Shown: positions 1-8,742, numbered from the stretch's first letter. The stretch: 64,000 nt of DNA from Saccharospirillum sp043196875 (GCF_043196875.1 NZ_JBEBMX010000001.1:186001-250000); one strand, 5' to 3'. Translations and numbers: made by a program. Notes: generated by a model from the letters alone, not told the origin.

Positions 1-895
1 GAACACTGGATGCGTCCAGGTCTTGGCCTTTAACGTAGGCAGTCAGAGCAGCCATTGGAGTTACTTCAACTTCAAAACCATACTCAGCAAAAGTCTCTTT
101 TTCTTGAGAGCTTGCTACTTGAGCAACAGTAGTCGGAGCTGTGTATGTGTTGTATGCAGCCTTAACGGAGAACATATCAGCAGTGTAAGTTACACCTGCA
201 CCAGCATAGGTGTAAGGATCGGCACTGTCAGGAGCTTCGTCAGACGCACGGAACTGAGCGTCAACACGGTAAGACAGAGCGTCAACACTACCAGCGTAGG
301 CAGCAGCTACACCGTAGTCAGTACCATTTTGAGCGTTGTCATCGTTTTGACCTTCGATCTGAACCTGCAGACCACCCATGGTGTAGCGGACACCAGCATC
401 AATCGGAGCACCGTCGTCCAATTCCAAATCGACTTCTGCGTCGTCGTTTTCGCCATTGCCGTCGATATCGGCAACAGATGCTTCATCAATGAGGATTTCA
501 GAATCACCCATGTCGTAAGCATAATCGTCAGTTTCCAACAGGCTACCAATCTGACCGAAAGAGATAGCACCATCAGTAACAATCAAGTCTTCGATTGCAT
601 AGTCATAATCACCATCGTCAATAGTGAAAACGATGTTGCCAGAGAATGGACCATGAGTGATGGTGTGAGTGACTTCCAGACCCCAAGCTTCGCCAGCAGT
701 TGCTGAATCGAAGTCATCTTCTTCATCCAGATCTACGTCTTTGGTTTCGCCTTCGAAGTCATAAACGAACATGGCTTCCATGGAACCAACAGCGCTCCAG
801 GAAAATTCGGTGTCGCCTTCGGCGTGGGCCTGTGCAGAGATTGCAGCAGCCAGTGCAGAGATCGCTACACCAGAAGCAATTTTGATCGCTTTCAT
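1..895 (-). CDS. Outer-membrane porin-like protein, 3' end cut by the window edge
   Basis: The reading frame is open from an ATG at 895 to the window edge, so at least 298 residues are present and the C-terminus is missing. It begins with a typical Sec signal peptide (MKAIKIAS, an alanine-rich core, probable cleavage after AQAHA). The mature part is rich in Asp, Glu, Gly, Tyr and Thr, has alternating beta-strand-like segments and contains almost no Cys, as expected for a Gram-negative general porin. Motifs resembling porin_4 or OmpC-like proteins are seen (FGQIGSL, GVRYTMGGLQV). A Shine-Dalgarno-like AGGGGAA lies just upstream of the ATG. It would form a trimeric outer-membrane channel for small solutes. 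The fold class is confident; the substrate is unknown. The terminal aromatic residue that porins use for assembly cannot be checked here. Confidence 0.75.
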   Translation of the reverse strand, partial: MKAIKIASGVAISALAAAISAQAHAEGDTEFSWSAVGSMEAMFVYDFEGETKDVDLDEEDDFDSATAGEAWGLEVTHTITHGPFSGNIVFTIDDGDYDYAIEDLIVTDGAISFGQIGSLLETDDYAYDMGDSEILIDEASVADIDGNGENDDAEVDLELDDGAPIDAGVRYTMGGLQVQIEGQNDDNAQNGTDYGVAAAYAGSVDALSYRVDAQFRASDEAPDSADPYTYAGAGVTYTADMFSVKAAYNTYTAPTTVAQVASSQEKETFAEYGFEVEVTPMAALTAYVKGQDLDASSV

Positions 896-1557
896 TCAAG
901 ATTCCCCTTTTTTTATTTAACTGGTTTGGTGACCAGACTTTCTCGATGAATCATGACTGACACTTGAGTCGGTACGCTACCGATTTGGCAACCAATAACG
1001 ACACACGAATCTAACGTCAACCAGGACCCTTGTTATCGTTGTATCCTGCTATACGTATATTACAACCGCATTGCAGAGTCAAAACGTTACCGGAGGAAAA
1101 CGTCTCTGCAGCTAGGCTACTCTGGGCGGACAGGCGATTCAACATCGGCTCCTGTAGAGTGCATTACTGCATTCGAGGGTAAGGCAGATTGGTAGCTGTC
1201 GATTAGTAAATCGACATCGCACCGAAGCCCTTCCACCCCGGTTCGCTCCTTGCTCCGGGCTTGATCGAGAATGGCTCAATCAACGTCCGAGGCCTATCAA
1301 ACCAGAGCCTCAGAGGGTGGTCAACCCATTTTTTTGCGTTTTTTTGACGTTCGTCAGTCGAATTTTCATTGGCTGTCCAAAAACCAGAAAATGGCCTGGA
1401 AGCCGCATGAAATCTGGATTGTACCCAATCGACAAAAATCGCCATCAACAGTTGAGCAACGACTCCTGAGGTTTTGACGGCTGACAAACCATTAAAACGT
1501 GCCGCATACAATGGCATTTCGGACAAATTCAGGCCTGCATTTCAAGCACCCGAACGC
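896..1557. other. Intergenic stretch without a convincing gene
   Basis: This 660-base region separates the porin gene from dapB. Apart from the porin promoter and leader (896-1080), I see only a 107-codon minus-strand frame (1526-1203) with no ribosome-binding site, no recognisable domain and a biased, Trp/Arg-rich composition. I regard that frame as probably spurious. A transcriptional terminator was not obvious here. Confidence 0.4.
992..1020 (-). promoter_or_regulatory. Possible sigma70 promoter of the porin gene
   Basis: On the minus strand TTGACG (1020-1015) is followed after 17 bases by TATTGG (997-992). The -35 box is strong and the -10 box weak. It lies about 100 bases upstream of the porin start, leaving a long AT-rich leader. 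Confidence 0.3.
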
Positions 1558-2361
1558 TTAATTTTTCAATGCAAGTACGTCTTCCATGTCGTATAAACCG
1601 GCTGGCTGATCGACGAGCCAGGTAGCCGCTCTTAATGCGCCGCGGGCAAAGGTTTGCCGGCTGCTGGCCTTGTGGCCAATCTCTAGGCGCTCGCCTTCAC
1701 TGGCAAACAAGACAGTGTGCTCACCAACAATGTCACCGGCTCGGACAGTAGCGAAACCGATGGTGTCATCACGACGAGGACCTTCCTGCCCTTCCCGACC
1801 ATAGACAGCACAGTGTTTTAAATTGCGCCCTAAGGTCTCGGCCACCGCCTCACCCATCCGCAATGCTGTGCCGCTCGGCGCATCCACTTTATGACGATGA
1901 TGGGCTTCAATAATTTCAATATCACTGTCATCACCCATGACCCGGGCAGCGGTCCGCAGCAGCTGCAACGCCAGGGTGACACCGACACTGTAATTAGCGG
2001 CAAAGACAATACGACGCTGTTTAGCGTGCTGCGCCATTTGCTGCAATTGCTCATCGGTAAAGCCAGTCGTACCGATAACCACGGCCACATCGGTGCCTGC
2101 TAATTGATCCAGATGATTCAGCGTCGCCTGCGGTGTCGTAAAGTCGATAACCACGTCAGCGGAGCGAAGGACTTCAATGGCCATTTCAGTAGCAACGCCC
2201 ACTCGACCAATACCCGCCAACTCACCAGCATCGACACCGGCAAGGCTCGACGTCGGCGATACGGTTGCTGCTACCAACTGGGTTGCATCGTTACTGGATA
2301 CAGCTTGAATCAGTGCGCGGCCCATACGGCCAGCGGCGCCGGCAATGGCAATATTCAACAT
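1558..2361 (-). CDS. dapB: 4-hydroxy-tetrahydrodipicolinate reductase
   Basis: This enzyme reduces 4-hydroxy-2,3,4,5-tetrahydrodipicolinate with NAD(P)H in the cytoplasmic diaminopimelate/lysine pathway. The 267-residue length is normal for DapB. The N-terminal Rossmann fold has the nucleotide-binding stretch IAGAAGRMGRAL (residues 5-16). The middle has DVVIDFTTP and GTTGF. The family signature EAHHRHKVDAPSGTAL around residue 155 carries the catalytic His pair, the Lys and the substrate-binding DAPSGTA loop. It lies downstream of dnaJ in the same direction (125-base gap), the arrangement known from many gammaproteobacteria. The ATG at 2361 is the natural start, because the nucleotide-binding strand begins directly after it. 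Confidence 0.97.
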   Translation of the reverse strand: MLNIAIAGAAGRMGRALIQAVSSNDATQLVAATVSPTSSLAGVDAGELAGIGRVGVATEMAIEVLRSADVVIDFTTPQATLNHLDQLAGTDVAVVIGTTGFTDEQLQQMAQHAKQRRIVFAANYSVGVTLALQLLRTAARVMGDDSDIEIIEAHHRHKVDAPSGTALRMGEAVAETLGRNLKHCAVYGREGQEGPRRDDTIGFATVRAGDIVGEHTVLFASEGERLEIGHKASSRQTFARGALRAATWLVDQPAGLYDMEDVLALKN

Positions 2362-2459
2362 CGGAAGGTCCCCAAACTCTGTGCATGACTGACAAACGAA
2401 GGGGGATTATAGGGAAGGGTAAAGCTTCCGGATACGGCCCAGAATGAGCCGATCCGGAC

Positions 2460-2479
2460 AGGTCAGCACAAGCCGACCT
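2460..2479 (-). terminator. Small hairpin after dnaJ
   Basis: An 8-base-pair stem (AGGTCAGC / GCCGACCT, with one G-U pair on the RNA) and a 4-base loop start 8 bases beyond the dnaJ stop codon. There is no U-tract, so it may be an RNA-end or processing structure and not a true terminator. Confidence 0.3.
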
Positions 2480-2486
2480 TAAAGGG

Positions 2487-3611
2487 TTACATTTCTTCGA
2501 AGAACTTTTTCACACCATCGAACCAACCTTTGGTCCGAGGTGAATGCTTCTTACCGTCATTGAGACTGGCGCTGAGTTCTTCCAACAGCTCTTTCTGACG
2601 TGCAGTCAGATTCACTGGTGTTTCCACAGCAACCCTGCATAACAGATCACCGGTAGCGCCACCGCGCACCGACTTAACGCCTTTGCCACGCAGACGGAAC
2701 AACCGGCCGGTTTGTGTTTCAGCAGGAATCTTCAGTTTCACACGACCATCGAGTGTTGGCACTTCCAACTCACCACCGAGGGCGGCTTCTGCAAAACCAA
2801 TCGGCACTTCGCATAAGAGGTTGGTGCCTTCGCGGTCAAAAATCTCGTGCTTCTTAACATGCGCTTCCACATAGAGGTCACCCGCAGGCCCTCCGTTACG
2901 CCCCGCTTCGCCTTCGCCAGACAGACGAATGCGGTCACCGGTATCGACACCGGCCGGAATTTTTACGTTCAGGGTTTTGGTTTCTTCTTTGACACCACGG
3001 CCATAGCAGCTGGTGCAAGGATCCTGGATGATCTGACCGGTACCGGAACAGGAAGGGCAAGTTTGCTGCACCGCAAAGAAACCTTGCTGCATGCGCACCT
3101 GACCCATGCCGTTACAGGTTGAACAGGTAACTGGCTTGGTACCCTTTTTGGCGCCGCTGCCTTCACAGACATCGCAGTTAACCAGGGTTGGAATATTGAG
3201 TGTTTTCTCGGTGCCACGGACGGCTTCTTCCAGGGTCAGTTCCAGGTTGTACTTAAGGTCTGAGCCTCGCTGCACACTGGAACGACGGCCACCACCACCG
3301 CCAAAGATGTCACCAAAGACATCACCAAAAATATCGCTGAAGCTGCCGGCGCCAGCACTGCCGCCACCGCCAAAGCCACCCTGACCATCAACCCCAGCAT
3401 GCCCAAACTGATCATAAGCCGCCTTTTTCTGCGGGTCGGCCAAAACCTCATAGGCTTCCGACAGTTCTTTAAACTTGGCCTCACTTTCGGCATCGCCCGG
3501 ATTACGGTCCGGGTGATACTTCATCGCCATACGGCGATACGCCTTTTTAATCTCTTTTTCGTCCGCACCGCGTTCGACACCGAGTACGTCGTAGTAATCT
3601 CGCTTGGACAT
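2487..3611 (-). CDS. dnaJ: Chaperone DnaJ (Hsp40)
   Basis: This is the J-domain co-chaperone that delivers clients to DnaK and stimulates its ATPase. The 374-residue protein has the full type I layout. The J domain (1-70) has the essential HPD in MKYHPDRNPGD. A Gly/Phe-rich linker (about 75-110) includes FGDIFGGGGGRR. Four zinc-binding CxxCxGxG-type repeats (about 145-205: CDVCEGSGA, CSTCNGMGQ, CPSCSGTGQ, CTSCYGRGV) follow, then the C-terminal substrate-binding and dimerisation region. It follows dnaK on the same strand after 116 bases. Two hairpins lie in that gap, so its expression relative to dnaK may be attenuated. Confidence 0.98.
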   Translation of the reverse strand: MSKRDYYDVLGVERGADEKEIKKAYRRMAMKYHPDRNPGDAESEAKFKELSEAYEVLADPQKKAAYDQFGHAGVDGQGGFGGGGSAGAGSFSDIFGDVFGDIFGGGGGRRSSVQRGSDLKYNLELTLEEAVRGTEKTLNIPTLVNCDVCEGSGAKKGTKPVTCSTCNGMGQVRMQQGFFAVQQTCPSCSGTGQIIQDPCTSCYGRGVKEETKTLNVKIPAGVDTGDRIRLSGEGEAGRNGGPAGDLYVEAHVKKHEIFDREGTNLLCEVPIGFAEAALGGELEVPTLDGRVKLKIPAETQTGRLFRLRGKGVKSVRGGATGDLLCRVAVETPVNLTARQKELLEELSASLNDGKKHSPRTKGWFDGVKKFFEEM

Positions 3612-3653
3612 TGCCGCTTGAGCCTTTGTTCAGCTGATATTCCAAAAACAGGA

Positions 3654-3710
3654 CGGCTCCGGAGCGCAGAACACCCCGGAGCCGATGCGGCTGCAACCGC
3701 AGTTGCAGCC
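3654..3710 (-). terminator. Tandem hairpins between dnaK and dnaJ (attenuator or processing site)
   Basis: Two perfect inverted repeats lie just after the dnaK stop. The first, GGCTGCAAC / GTTGCAGCC, has a 4-base loop (3689-3710). The second, CGGCTCCGG / CCGGAGCCG, has a 13-base loop (3654-3684). On the transcribed minus strand the second is followed by TCCTGTTTTT, a short U-tract. Partial termination here would give more dnaK than dnaJ message. Confidence 0.6.
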
Positions 3711-3727
3711 AGTCGCCAGAGGCCGAC

Positions 3728-5641
3728 TTACTTGTTGTCTTTTACTTCTTCAAACTCAGCATCAACGGCATCGTCGGAAGAAGCCGAAGAAGCGTCCGCA
3801 CCAGCAGCTGCGGCATCCGCACCCTGCTCGGCATACAGCTTCTGAGCCAGAGCAGCAGAGGCTTCACTGAGCGCTTCGGTCTTGGCATTGATGGCTTCAA
3901 TGTCATCACCTTTGAGCGCTTCTTCCAGTTCTTCAGCCGCTTTTTCGATGGCCGCTTTTTCCTCGTCGGTCGCTTTGTCACCAGCATCTTTCAAGGTTTT
4001 ACGCGTCGCGTGAACCAAGCCATCGCCAGTGTTACGCGCCTGCGCCAACTCTTCGAACTTACGGTCGTCCTCAGCGTGTGCCTCGGCATCTTTCACCATA
4101 CGATCGATTTCGTCGTCATTCAGACCTGAGCTGGCTTTAATAACGATCGACTGCTCTTTGCCAGTTCCCTTGTCTTTGGCAGAGACGTTCAGGATACCGT
4201 TGGCGTCGATATCAAAGCTGACTTCGATCTGCGGTACACCGCGCGGTGCCGGCGGAATATCGGCCAGATCAAAACGGCCCAGCGATTTGTTCTGACTGGC
4301 CATTTTGCGCTCGCCCTGAACCACATGAATGGTCACAGCGCCCTGATTGTCGTCGGCCGTAGAGAACACCTGGCTCTTCTTGGTCGGAATAGTGGTGTTC
4401 TTCTCGATCAGAGAAGTCATCACACCGCCCATGGTTTCGATACCCAGCGTCAGCGGGGTAACGTCGAGCAGCAGCACGTCTTTGACGTCACCTGACAACA
4501 CAGCACCCTGAATAGCAGCACCGATAGCAACGGCTTCATCCGGGTTCACATCACGACGCGGCTCTTTGCCGAAGAAGTCAGCAACACGCTTCTGCACCAG
4601 CGGCATACGTGTCTGACCACCGACCATAATGATTTCATTAATATCGGAGATTTCATGATCAGCATCCTGCAGCGCAGCGCGAACCGGCTCCAGTGAACGC
4701 TCAACCAGATCTTCAACCAGCGATTCCAGCTTGGCGCGAGTCACCTTCACATTCAGGTGTTTCGGACCAGACTGGTCAGCCGTGATGTACGGCAGGTTGA
4801 CGTCGGTCTGCTGGCTGGAAGACAGCTCAATTTTGGCTTTCTCAGCGGCTTCTTTCAGACGCTGCATCGCCAGCGGATCGCCTTTGAGGTCGATGCCGGA
4901 ATCTTTCTTAAAGCTTTCTGCCAGATATTCGATCAGGCGCAGGTCGAAATCTTCACCACCGAGGAAGGTGTCACCGTTAGTGGCCAGCACTTCAAATTGA
5001 TGCTCGCCATCGACTTCAGCAATTTCGATGATGGAGATATCGAAAGTACCACCACCGAGGTCATAGACCGCCACGACACTGTCGCCACGTTTTTTGTCCA
5101 TGCCATAAGCCAGCGCAGCTGCGGTTGGCTCGTTGATGATACGTTTGACTTCCAGACCCGCAATGCGACCGGCGTCTTTCGTCGCCTGACGCTGAGAGTC
5201 GTTGAAGTATGCCGGTACGGTAATAACCGCTTCGGTCACTTCTTCGCCCAGATATTCTTCAGCCGTTTTTTTCATCTTTTTCAAGACTTCGGCGGAAATC
5301 TGCGGCGGTGCTTTCTTGTCGCCTTTGACCTTAACCCAGGCGTCACCGTTGTCGGCTTTGACGATCTCGTAGGGGACCATCTTGATGTCCTTCTGGACAA
5401 CATCGTCCTCAAAGCGACGACCGATCAAACGCTTAACAGCGTAGAGGGTGTTGGTTGGGTTAGTGACGGCCTGACGCTTAGCCGGTTGTCCGACCAGCGT
5501 TTCATCATCATCGGTGAAGGCCACAATGGACGGGGTGGTACGATCGCCCTCGGCGTTTTCGATCACCTTCGCCTTGTCGCCTTCCTGAATGGCCACACAC
5601 GAGTTGGTGGTTCCCAAGTCGATGCCTATGATCTTGCCCAT
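3728..5641 (-). CDS. dnaK: Chaperone protein DnaK (Hsp70)
   Basis: This is the ATP-dependent Hsp70 chaperone, working with DnaJ and GrpE on unfolded proteins and on sigma32 turnover. The nucleotide-binding domain opens with GIDLGTTNSCVA. Other Hsp70 signatures are VYDLGGGTFDISI (around 195) and IIMVGGQTRMP (around 340). The linker DVLLLDVTPLTLGIE leads into the substrate-binding domain and the acidic lid ends EFEEVKDNK. I place the start at the ATG at 5641 (637 residues, MGKIIGIDLG). It has a GGAG sequence 11 bases upstream, whereas an in-frame GTG at 5653 directly abuts that GGAG. It sits between grpE and dnaJ. Confidence 0.98.
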   Translation of the reverse strand: MGKIIGIDLGTTNSCVAIQEGDKAKVIENAEGDRTTPSIVAFTDDDETLVGQPAKRQAVTNPTNTLYAVKRLIGRRFEDDVVQKDIKMVPYEIVKADNGDAWVKVKGDKKAPPQISAEVLKKMKKTAEEYLGEEVTEAVITVPAYFNDSQRQATKDAGRIAGLEVKRIINEPTAAALAYGMDKKRGDSVVAVYDLGGGTFDISIIEIAEVDGEHQFEVLATNGDTFLGGEDFDLRLIEYLAESFKKDSGIDLKGDPLAMQRLKEAAEKAKIELSSSQQTDVNLPYITADQSGPKHLNVKVTRAKLESLVEDLVERSLEPVRAALQDADHEISDINEIIMVGGQTRMPLVQKRVADFFGKEPRRDVNPDEAVAIGAAIQGAVLSGDVKDVLLLDVTPLTLGIETMGGVMTSLIEKNTTIPTKKSQVFSTADDNQGAVTIHVVQGERKMASQNKSLGRFDLADIPPAPRGVPQIEVSFDIDANGILNVSAKDKGTGKEQSIVIKASSGLNDDEIDRMVKDAEAHAEDDRKFEELAQARNTGDGLVHATRKTLKDAGDKATDEEKAAIEKAAEELEEALKGDDIEAINAKTEALSEASAALAQKLYAEQGADAAAAGADASSASSDDAVDAEFEEVKDNK

Positions 5642-5683
5642 TTTAACTGACACTCCGTAGTTCGTTTAACTGCTTGCTTGGCT

Positions 5684-5711
5684 ATATGTGAGCGGCTGTT
5701 TCGAATTCAAG
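5684..5711 (-). promoter_or_regulatory. Possible sigma32 promoter upstream of dnaK
   Basis: On the minus strand CTTGAA (5711-5706) is followed after 14 bases by TCACATAT (5691-5684). This compares with the heat-shock consensus CTTGAA, 13-17 bases, CCCCATNT. The -35 match is perfect and the -10 partial. It would give dnaK its own promoter in addition to read-through from grpE. Confidence 0.45.
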
Positions 5712-5730
5712 ACCCTGCGCAGTGCAGGGT
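5712..5730 (-). terminator. Hairpin directly after the grpE stop
   Basis: A perfect 7-base-pair stem (ACCCTGC / GCAGGGT) with a 5-base loop starts 2 bases past grpE. No U-tract follows, since the next bases are the putative dnaK -35 box, so it is more likely an RNA-processing or 3'-end-stabilising structure. Confidence 0.35.
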
Positions 5731-5732
5731 TA

Positions 5733-6326
5733 TTAAGCGGTCTCATTAATACTCTGACCGCCACCACCGGAACCTTTGCTGACCATCACCATGGCCGGGC
5801 GTACCAGACGCTCGTGCAGGGTGTAGCCTTTTTGCATCACGGCGATAACGGTATTCGGCTCAACATCCGGGTTTTCAACCATGGACATGGCCTGATGCAG
5901 CTGAGGATCAAAAGGATGCCCCTGAGGATCAATCGCTTCGACATTCAGCTTATCGAAGGTATCGAGCAGCCCTTTCAGGGTCATCTCAACACCTTCTTTT
6001 AACGGTGCGATCTCATCGGTCTCAGTTTCGATAGCGGCCAGCGTACGTTCAAGATTGTCCGCTACCGTCAGCATTTCCTTGACCAGTTTTTCCTGCCCAA
6101 ACTTGTGAGCATTTTCGACGTCTTTTTCTACCCGGCGACGCAGGTTGGCCATTTCAGCTTCAGCACGCAGGTATTGCTCATGATTTTCTTTCGCCTGCTG
6201 TTGAGCAGCAGCCAACTGCTCTGCCAGCTCAGACGTAGCAGCCTCATCAGCGGCGGCTTCCGGGGCAGCCTCTGTCGGCGCAACGTCTTCCTGGGTCTCT
6301 ACTGATTTATCTTCGCTTGCCATCAT
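5733..6326 (-). CDS. grpE: Nucleotide exchange factor GrpE
   Basis: GrpE is the DnaK nucleotide exchange factor and a thermosensor. The 197-residue protein has an acidic, Ala/Glu-rich disordered N-terminus and a long coiled coil (about 35-95, including AEMANLRRRVEKDVENAHKF). The conserved beta-domain has HPFDPQLHQAMSMVE and NTVIAVMQKGYTLHERLVRPAMVMVSK, the GrpE signature. It is the first gene of the grpE-dnaK-dnaJ heat-shock operon. Two adjacent ATG codons (6326 and 6323) are both possible starts. A sigma32-type promoter lies about 110 bases upstream. Confidence 0.97.
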   Translation of the reverse strand: MMASEDKSVETQEDVAPTEAAPEAAADEAATSELAEQLAAAQQQAKENHEQYLRAEAEMANLRRRVEKDVENAHKFGQEKLVKEMLTVADNLERTLAAIETETDEIAPLKEGVEMTLKGLLDTFDKLNVEAIDPQGHPFDPQLHQAMSMVENPDVEPNTVIAVMQKGYTLHERLVRPAMVMVSKGSGGGGQSINETA

Positions 6327-6434
6327 CGGATCCCAAATTTAAATATTCCGAACTTATCCGGCCGTGACCGGGTGATAAAACCACCCTCCACACTGCATCA
6401 GTGCGAAGTGATTGGTGAGTTAGCTGGCCGAATT

Positions 6435-6461
6435 AATTGGGACTTGACCTGCTATTTCAAG
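6435..6461 (-). promoter_or_regulatory. Sigma32 (heat-shock) promoter of grpE-dnaK-dnaJ
   Basis: On the minus strand CTTGAA (6461-6456), a 13-base spacer and TCCCAATT (6442-6435) resemble the RpoH consensus CTTGAA / CCCCATNT closely. The position upstream of grpE is the expected one. Confidence 0.65.
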
Positions 6462-6507
6462 GGAATAGCACCGCTGTTAATAGCGCTGCTTGAAATCACA
6501 CCAAAAA

Positions 6508-6527
6508 CACTGTACATATAGCCAGTA
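6508..6527 (+). promoter_or_regulatory. LexA (SOS) box of recN
   Basis: The palindrome contains CTGT, 8 bases, CCAG and matches the 20-base enterobacterial LexA consensus (TACTGT ... ACAGTA) at 16 positions. A candidate -35 TTGAAA (6490-6495) places the -10 region inside the box. LexA would therefore occlude the promoter. recN is a classical SOS gene. Confidence 0.7.
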
Positions 6528-6550
6528 TTCGACCTACCTGGGGAGCACCC

Positions 6551-8224
6551 ATGCTGCAGAGTCTGGTTATCCGTAATATCGCCATTGCCGACAATATCGA
6601 AATCGAATGGCAACGAGGCATGACTTCCATTTCCGGCGAAACCGGTGCCGGCAAATCCATCTTGCTCAACGGCTTATCACTAGCGCTGGGTGAACGTGCC
6701 GATTCGGGCATCGTGCGCCACGGTGAAAAACGCGCCGAGGTCACCGCCAGCTTTCAGGTTGCCCGTATTCCGGCGGCGCAAACCTGGTTGTCAGAACGCG
6801 ATCTGGACCAGGGCGACGACTGCATTCTTCGCCGCACCGTTTCCGCCGAAGGCCGTTCACGCGCCTACATCAACGGCCAGCCTGTTCCGTTAAGCGAACT
6901 GAAGGCTCTGGGCGAATGCCTGATCGACATCCACAGCCAGCACGCCCATCAATCCCTGTTACGCATCGATACCCATCTGCGCCTGCTGGACGAATACGCC
7001 GGCCAGGAAGAGCTGCGCCAGTCAGTCCGCGAAGCCTGGATCAGTTGGCAAGGCCGCGCCCGCAAATATCGCCAGCTCAAAGACAACTCCGATGAAAACG
7101 CCGCGCGCCGGCAATTGCTGGAATATCAGGTCGATGAGCTGCAGCAGCTGGCCTTACAAAGCGGTGAAGTGGAGGATCTGGAACAGGAGTTCAAGCGCTA
7201 CAACCAGACCGAGAATCTGGTCAACGAAAGCTATGCCGCTCGACAGTTGCTGGAAAATGAAGACGGCAATGATGCGCTCTCCGCGTTAAAAAACGCCCTG
7301 CAACGACTGACCAGCCTGGAAGATCCCCACCCGCGCTTAACCAACGCCATCGGCCTGCTGGAAAGCGCCTTAATCCAGGCACAGGAAGCCAGCGGCGATC
7401 TGGACAGCTACCTGGAAAGTTTCGAAGTGGATGCGGCCCGAGTACAGGAAGTGGAAGACCGTCTGGACCGTATTCACAGCCTGGCCCGCAAACATCAGAT
7501 TCGCTCAGAGGCGCTGCCTGAGCACAGCCAGGTATTGTCCGAGGAGCTGCACAGCCTGACCACCGACGCCGAAGATCTGGAAGGCATGGCCGAGGAAGTT
7601 AAACAACTGGAAACCAAATACCGCGATCAGGCAACGGAACTGAGCACTCAACGACGCCAGGCAGCCGAACGCTTTGCGGCCGAAGTCATGGACAAGCTGG
7701 ATCAGCTCTCCATGCCCGGCGCCCGTTTTGCGGTGCTCTGCGAATCACTGGAAAAAGCCACACCGGACGGTCTGGATAGAGTTGAGTTCCAGGTCAGTAT
7801 GAACCAGGGGCAACCGTTACGGCCGCTGGCCAAAGTCGCTTCCGGTGGTGAACTGTCACGTATCTCCCTGGCCATTCAGGTGATCTGCGCGGAACACTCC
7901 ACCATTCCAACGCTGGTATTCGATGAAGTGGATGTCGGCATCAGTGGCGCCACCGCAGAAATCGTCGGCCTGATGTTGCGCGCTGTGGGTGAGCGCGGCC
8001 AGGTCATCTGTGTGACGCACCTGCCACAAGTCGCAGCTCTGGGTCACCACCATTGCGTCGTCACCAAACAACAGGAAAGCAATCGCACCCGTACTGATAT
8101 CCACTCCATTCAGGACAGCCGGCGCATTGATGAAATTGCCCGCATGCTGGGCGGCATCGATATCACCGCTCAGACTCGCGCGCACGCCGAAGAAATGCTG
8201 ATGCGCCATCAACGGCAACATTGA
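6551..8224 (+). CDS. recN: DNA repair protein RecN
   Basis: RecN is an SMC-like ATPase needed for recombinational repair of double-strand breaks. The 557-residue length is normal. The N-terminal half-ATPase has Walker A GETGAGKSILL (residues 30-40). A long Glu/Gln-rich coiled coil occupies about 150-370. The C-terminal half has the ABC signature SGGELSRISLAIQV and Walker B TLVFDEVDVGISG, then VTHLPQVAA. The ATG has GGGGAG a few bases upstream. It is divergent from grpE, the usual gammaproteobacterial arrangement, and carries a LexA box. The last residues MLMRHQRQH end normally. Confidence 0.97.
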   Translation: MLQSLVIRNIAIADNIEIEWQRGMTSISGETGAGKSILLNGLSLALGERADSGIVRHGEKRAEVTASFQVARIPAAQTWLSERDLDQGDDCILRRTVSAEGRSRAYINGQPVPLSELKALGECLIDIHSQHAHQSLLRIDTHLRLLDEYAGQEELRQSVREAWISWQGRARKYRQLKDNSDENAARRQLLEYQVDELQQLALQSGEVEDLEQEFKRYNQTENLVNESYAARQLLENEDGNDALSALKNALQRLTSLEDPHPRLTNAIGLLESALIQAQEASGDLDSYLESFEVDAARVQEVEDRLDRIHSLARKHQIRSEALPEHSQVLSEELHSLTTDAEDLEGMAEEVKQLETKYRDQATELSTQRRQAAERFAAEVMDKLDQLSMPGARFAVLCESLEKATPDGLDRVEFQVSMNQGQPLRPLAKVASGGELSRISLAIQVICAEHSTIPTLVFDEVDVGISGATAEIVGLMLRAVGERGQVICVTHLPQVAALGHHHCVVTKQQESNRTRTDIHSIQDSRRIDEIARMLGGIDITAQTRAHAEEMLMRHQRQH

Positions 8225-8285
8225 TTGTTAGGGGCAATAGTTAGGGGGCAATAGATAGGTTCAACAGACAGATAAGAAGTGAGGA

Positions 8286-8323
8286 TTCACCCTGGCTTAA
8301 CCAGGAAAAGCAGCCAGGGTGAA
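8286..8323. terminator. Bidirectional hairpin between convergent recN and fur
   Basis: A perfect 12-base-pair stem (TTCACCCTGGCT / AGCCAGGGTGAA) with a 14-base loop lies between the recN and fur stop codons. Downstream bases are TTTAAAG in one direction and TCCTCAC in the other, so termination is better supported for recN. Confidence 0.6.
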
Positions 8324-8334
8324 TTTAAAGCAGA

Positions 8335-8742
8335 TTACTTCTTGGAACGAACGTACAGCACCAGGCTGTGATCGACCAGTTCAAAACCATGTTCTTTGGC
8401 AATGGCATGCTGACGCTCTTCAATAACGGAATCGACAAACTCCACCACTTCACCATTCTCAATATTTACCATATGGTCGTGATGCTCTTCGCTGGCCAGT
8501 TCATAGACTGAATGGGTGCCATCAAAATTGTGCTTCATCACCAGACCAGCAGACTCAAACTGAGTCAGCACCCGATAAACGGTTGCCAGTCCAACATCCT
8601 CGCCACCGTCTTGCAGCGCTTTATAGACTTCTTCGGCGCTCAGATGACCATCCGGATTGCTTTCGAACATCTGAAGAATTTTCAGCCGGGGTAAAGTCAC
8701 CTTCAGACCCGCCTTTTTGAGCTCCTGATTTTGTGTTGTCAC
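8335..8742 (-). CDS. fur: Ferric uptake regulator Fur, cysteine-free variant
   Basis: Fur is the Fe2+-dependent repressor of iron uptake genes. The 135-residue protein has the winged-helix DNA-binding domain (VTLPRLKILQMFE, VGLATVYRVLTQFE) and the dimerisation domain with metal ligands in SEEHHDHMV, VEFVDSVIEERQ and ELVDHSLVLYV. The family often has CxxC zinc motifs after HHDH. Here the corresponding stretch is NIENG and I find no Cys in the whole protein. Pseudomonas-type Fur also lacks the full motif, so this is not evidence of inactivity. It is divergent from bamE with a short intergenic region. A loose Fur-box-like stretch lies at 8804-8822 (12 of 19 matches by eye), too weak to call. Confidence 0.93.
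   Translation of the reverse strand: MTTQNQELKKAGLKVTLPRLKILQMFESNPDGHLSAEEVYKALQDGGEDVGLATVYRVLTQFESAGLVMKHNFDGTHSVYELASEEHHDHMVNIENGEVVEFVDSVIEERQHAIAKEHGFELVDHSLVLYVRSKK

Noticed and set aside
23..706. A long plus-strand frame opposite the porin gene
   Set aside because: It is antisense to a protein with a clear signal peptide and porin composition; it is a shadow frame.
1203..1526. A 107-codon minus-strand frame in the porin-dapB gap
   Set aside because: There is no ribosome-binding site or recognisable domain and the composition is unlike the neighbouring proteins.
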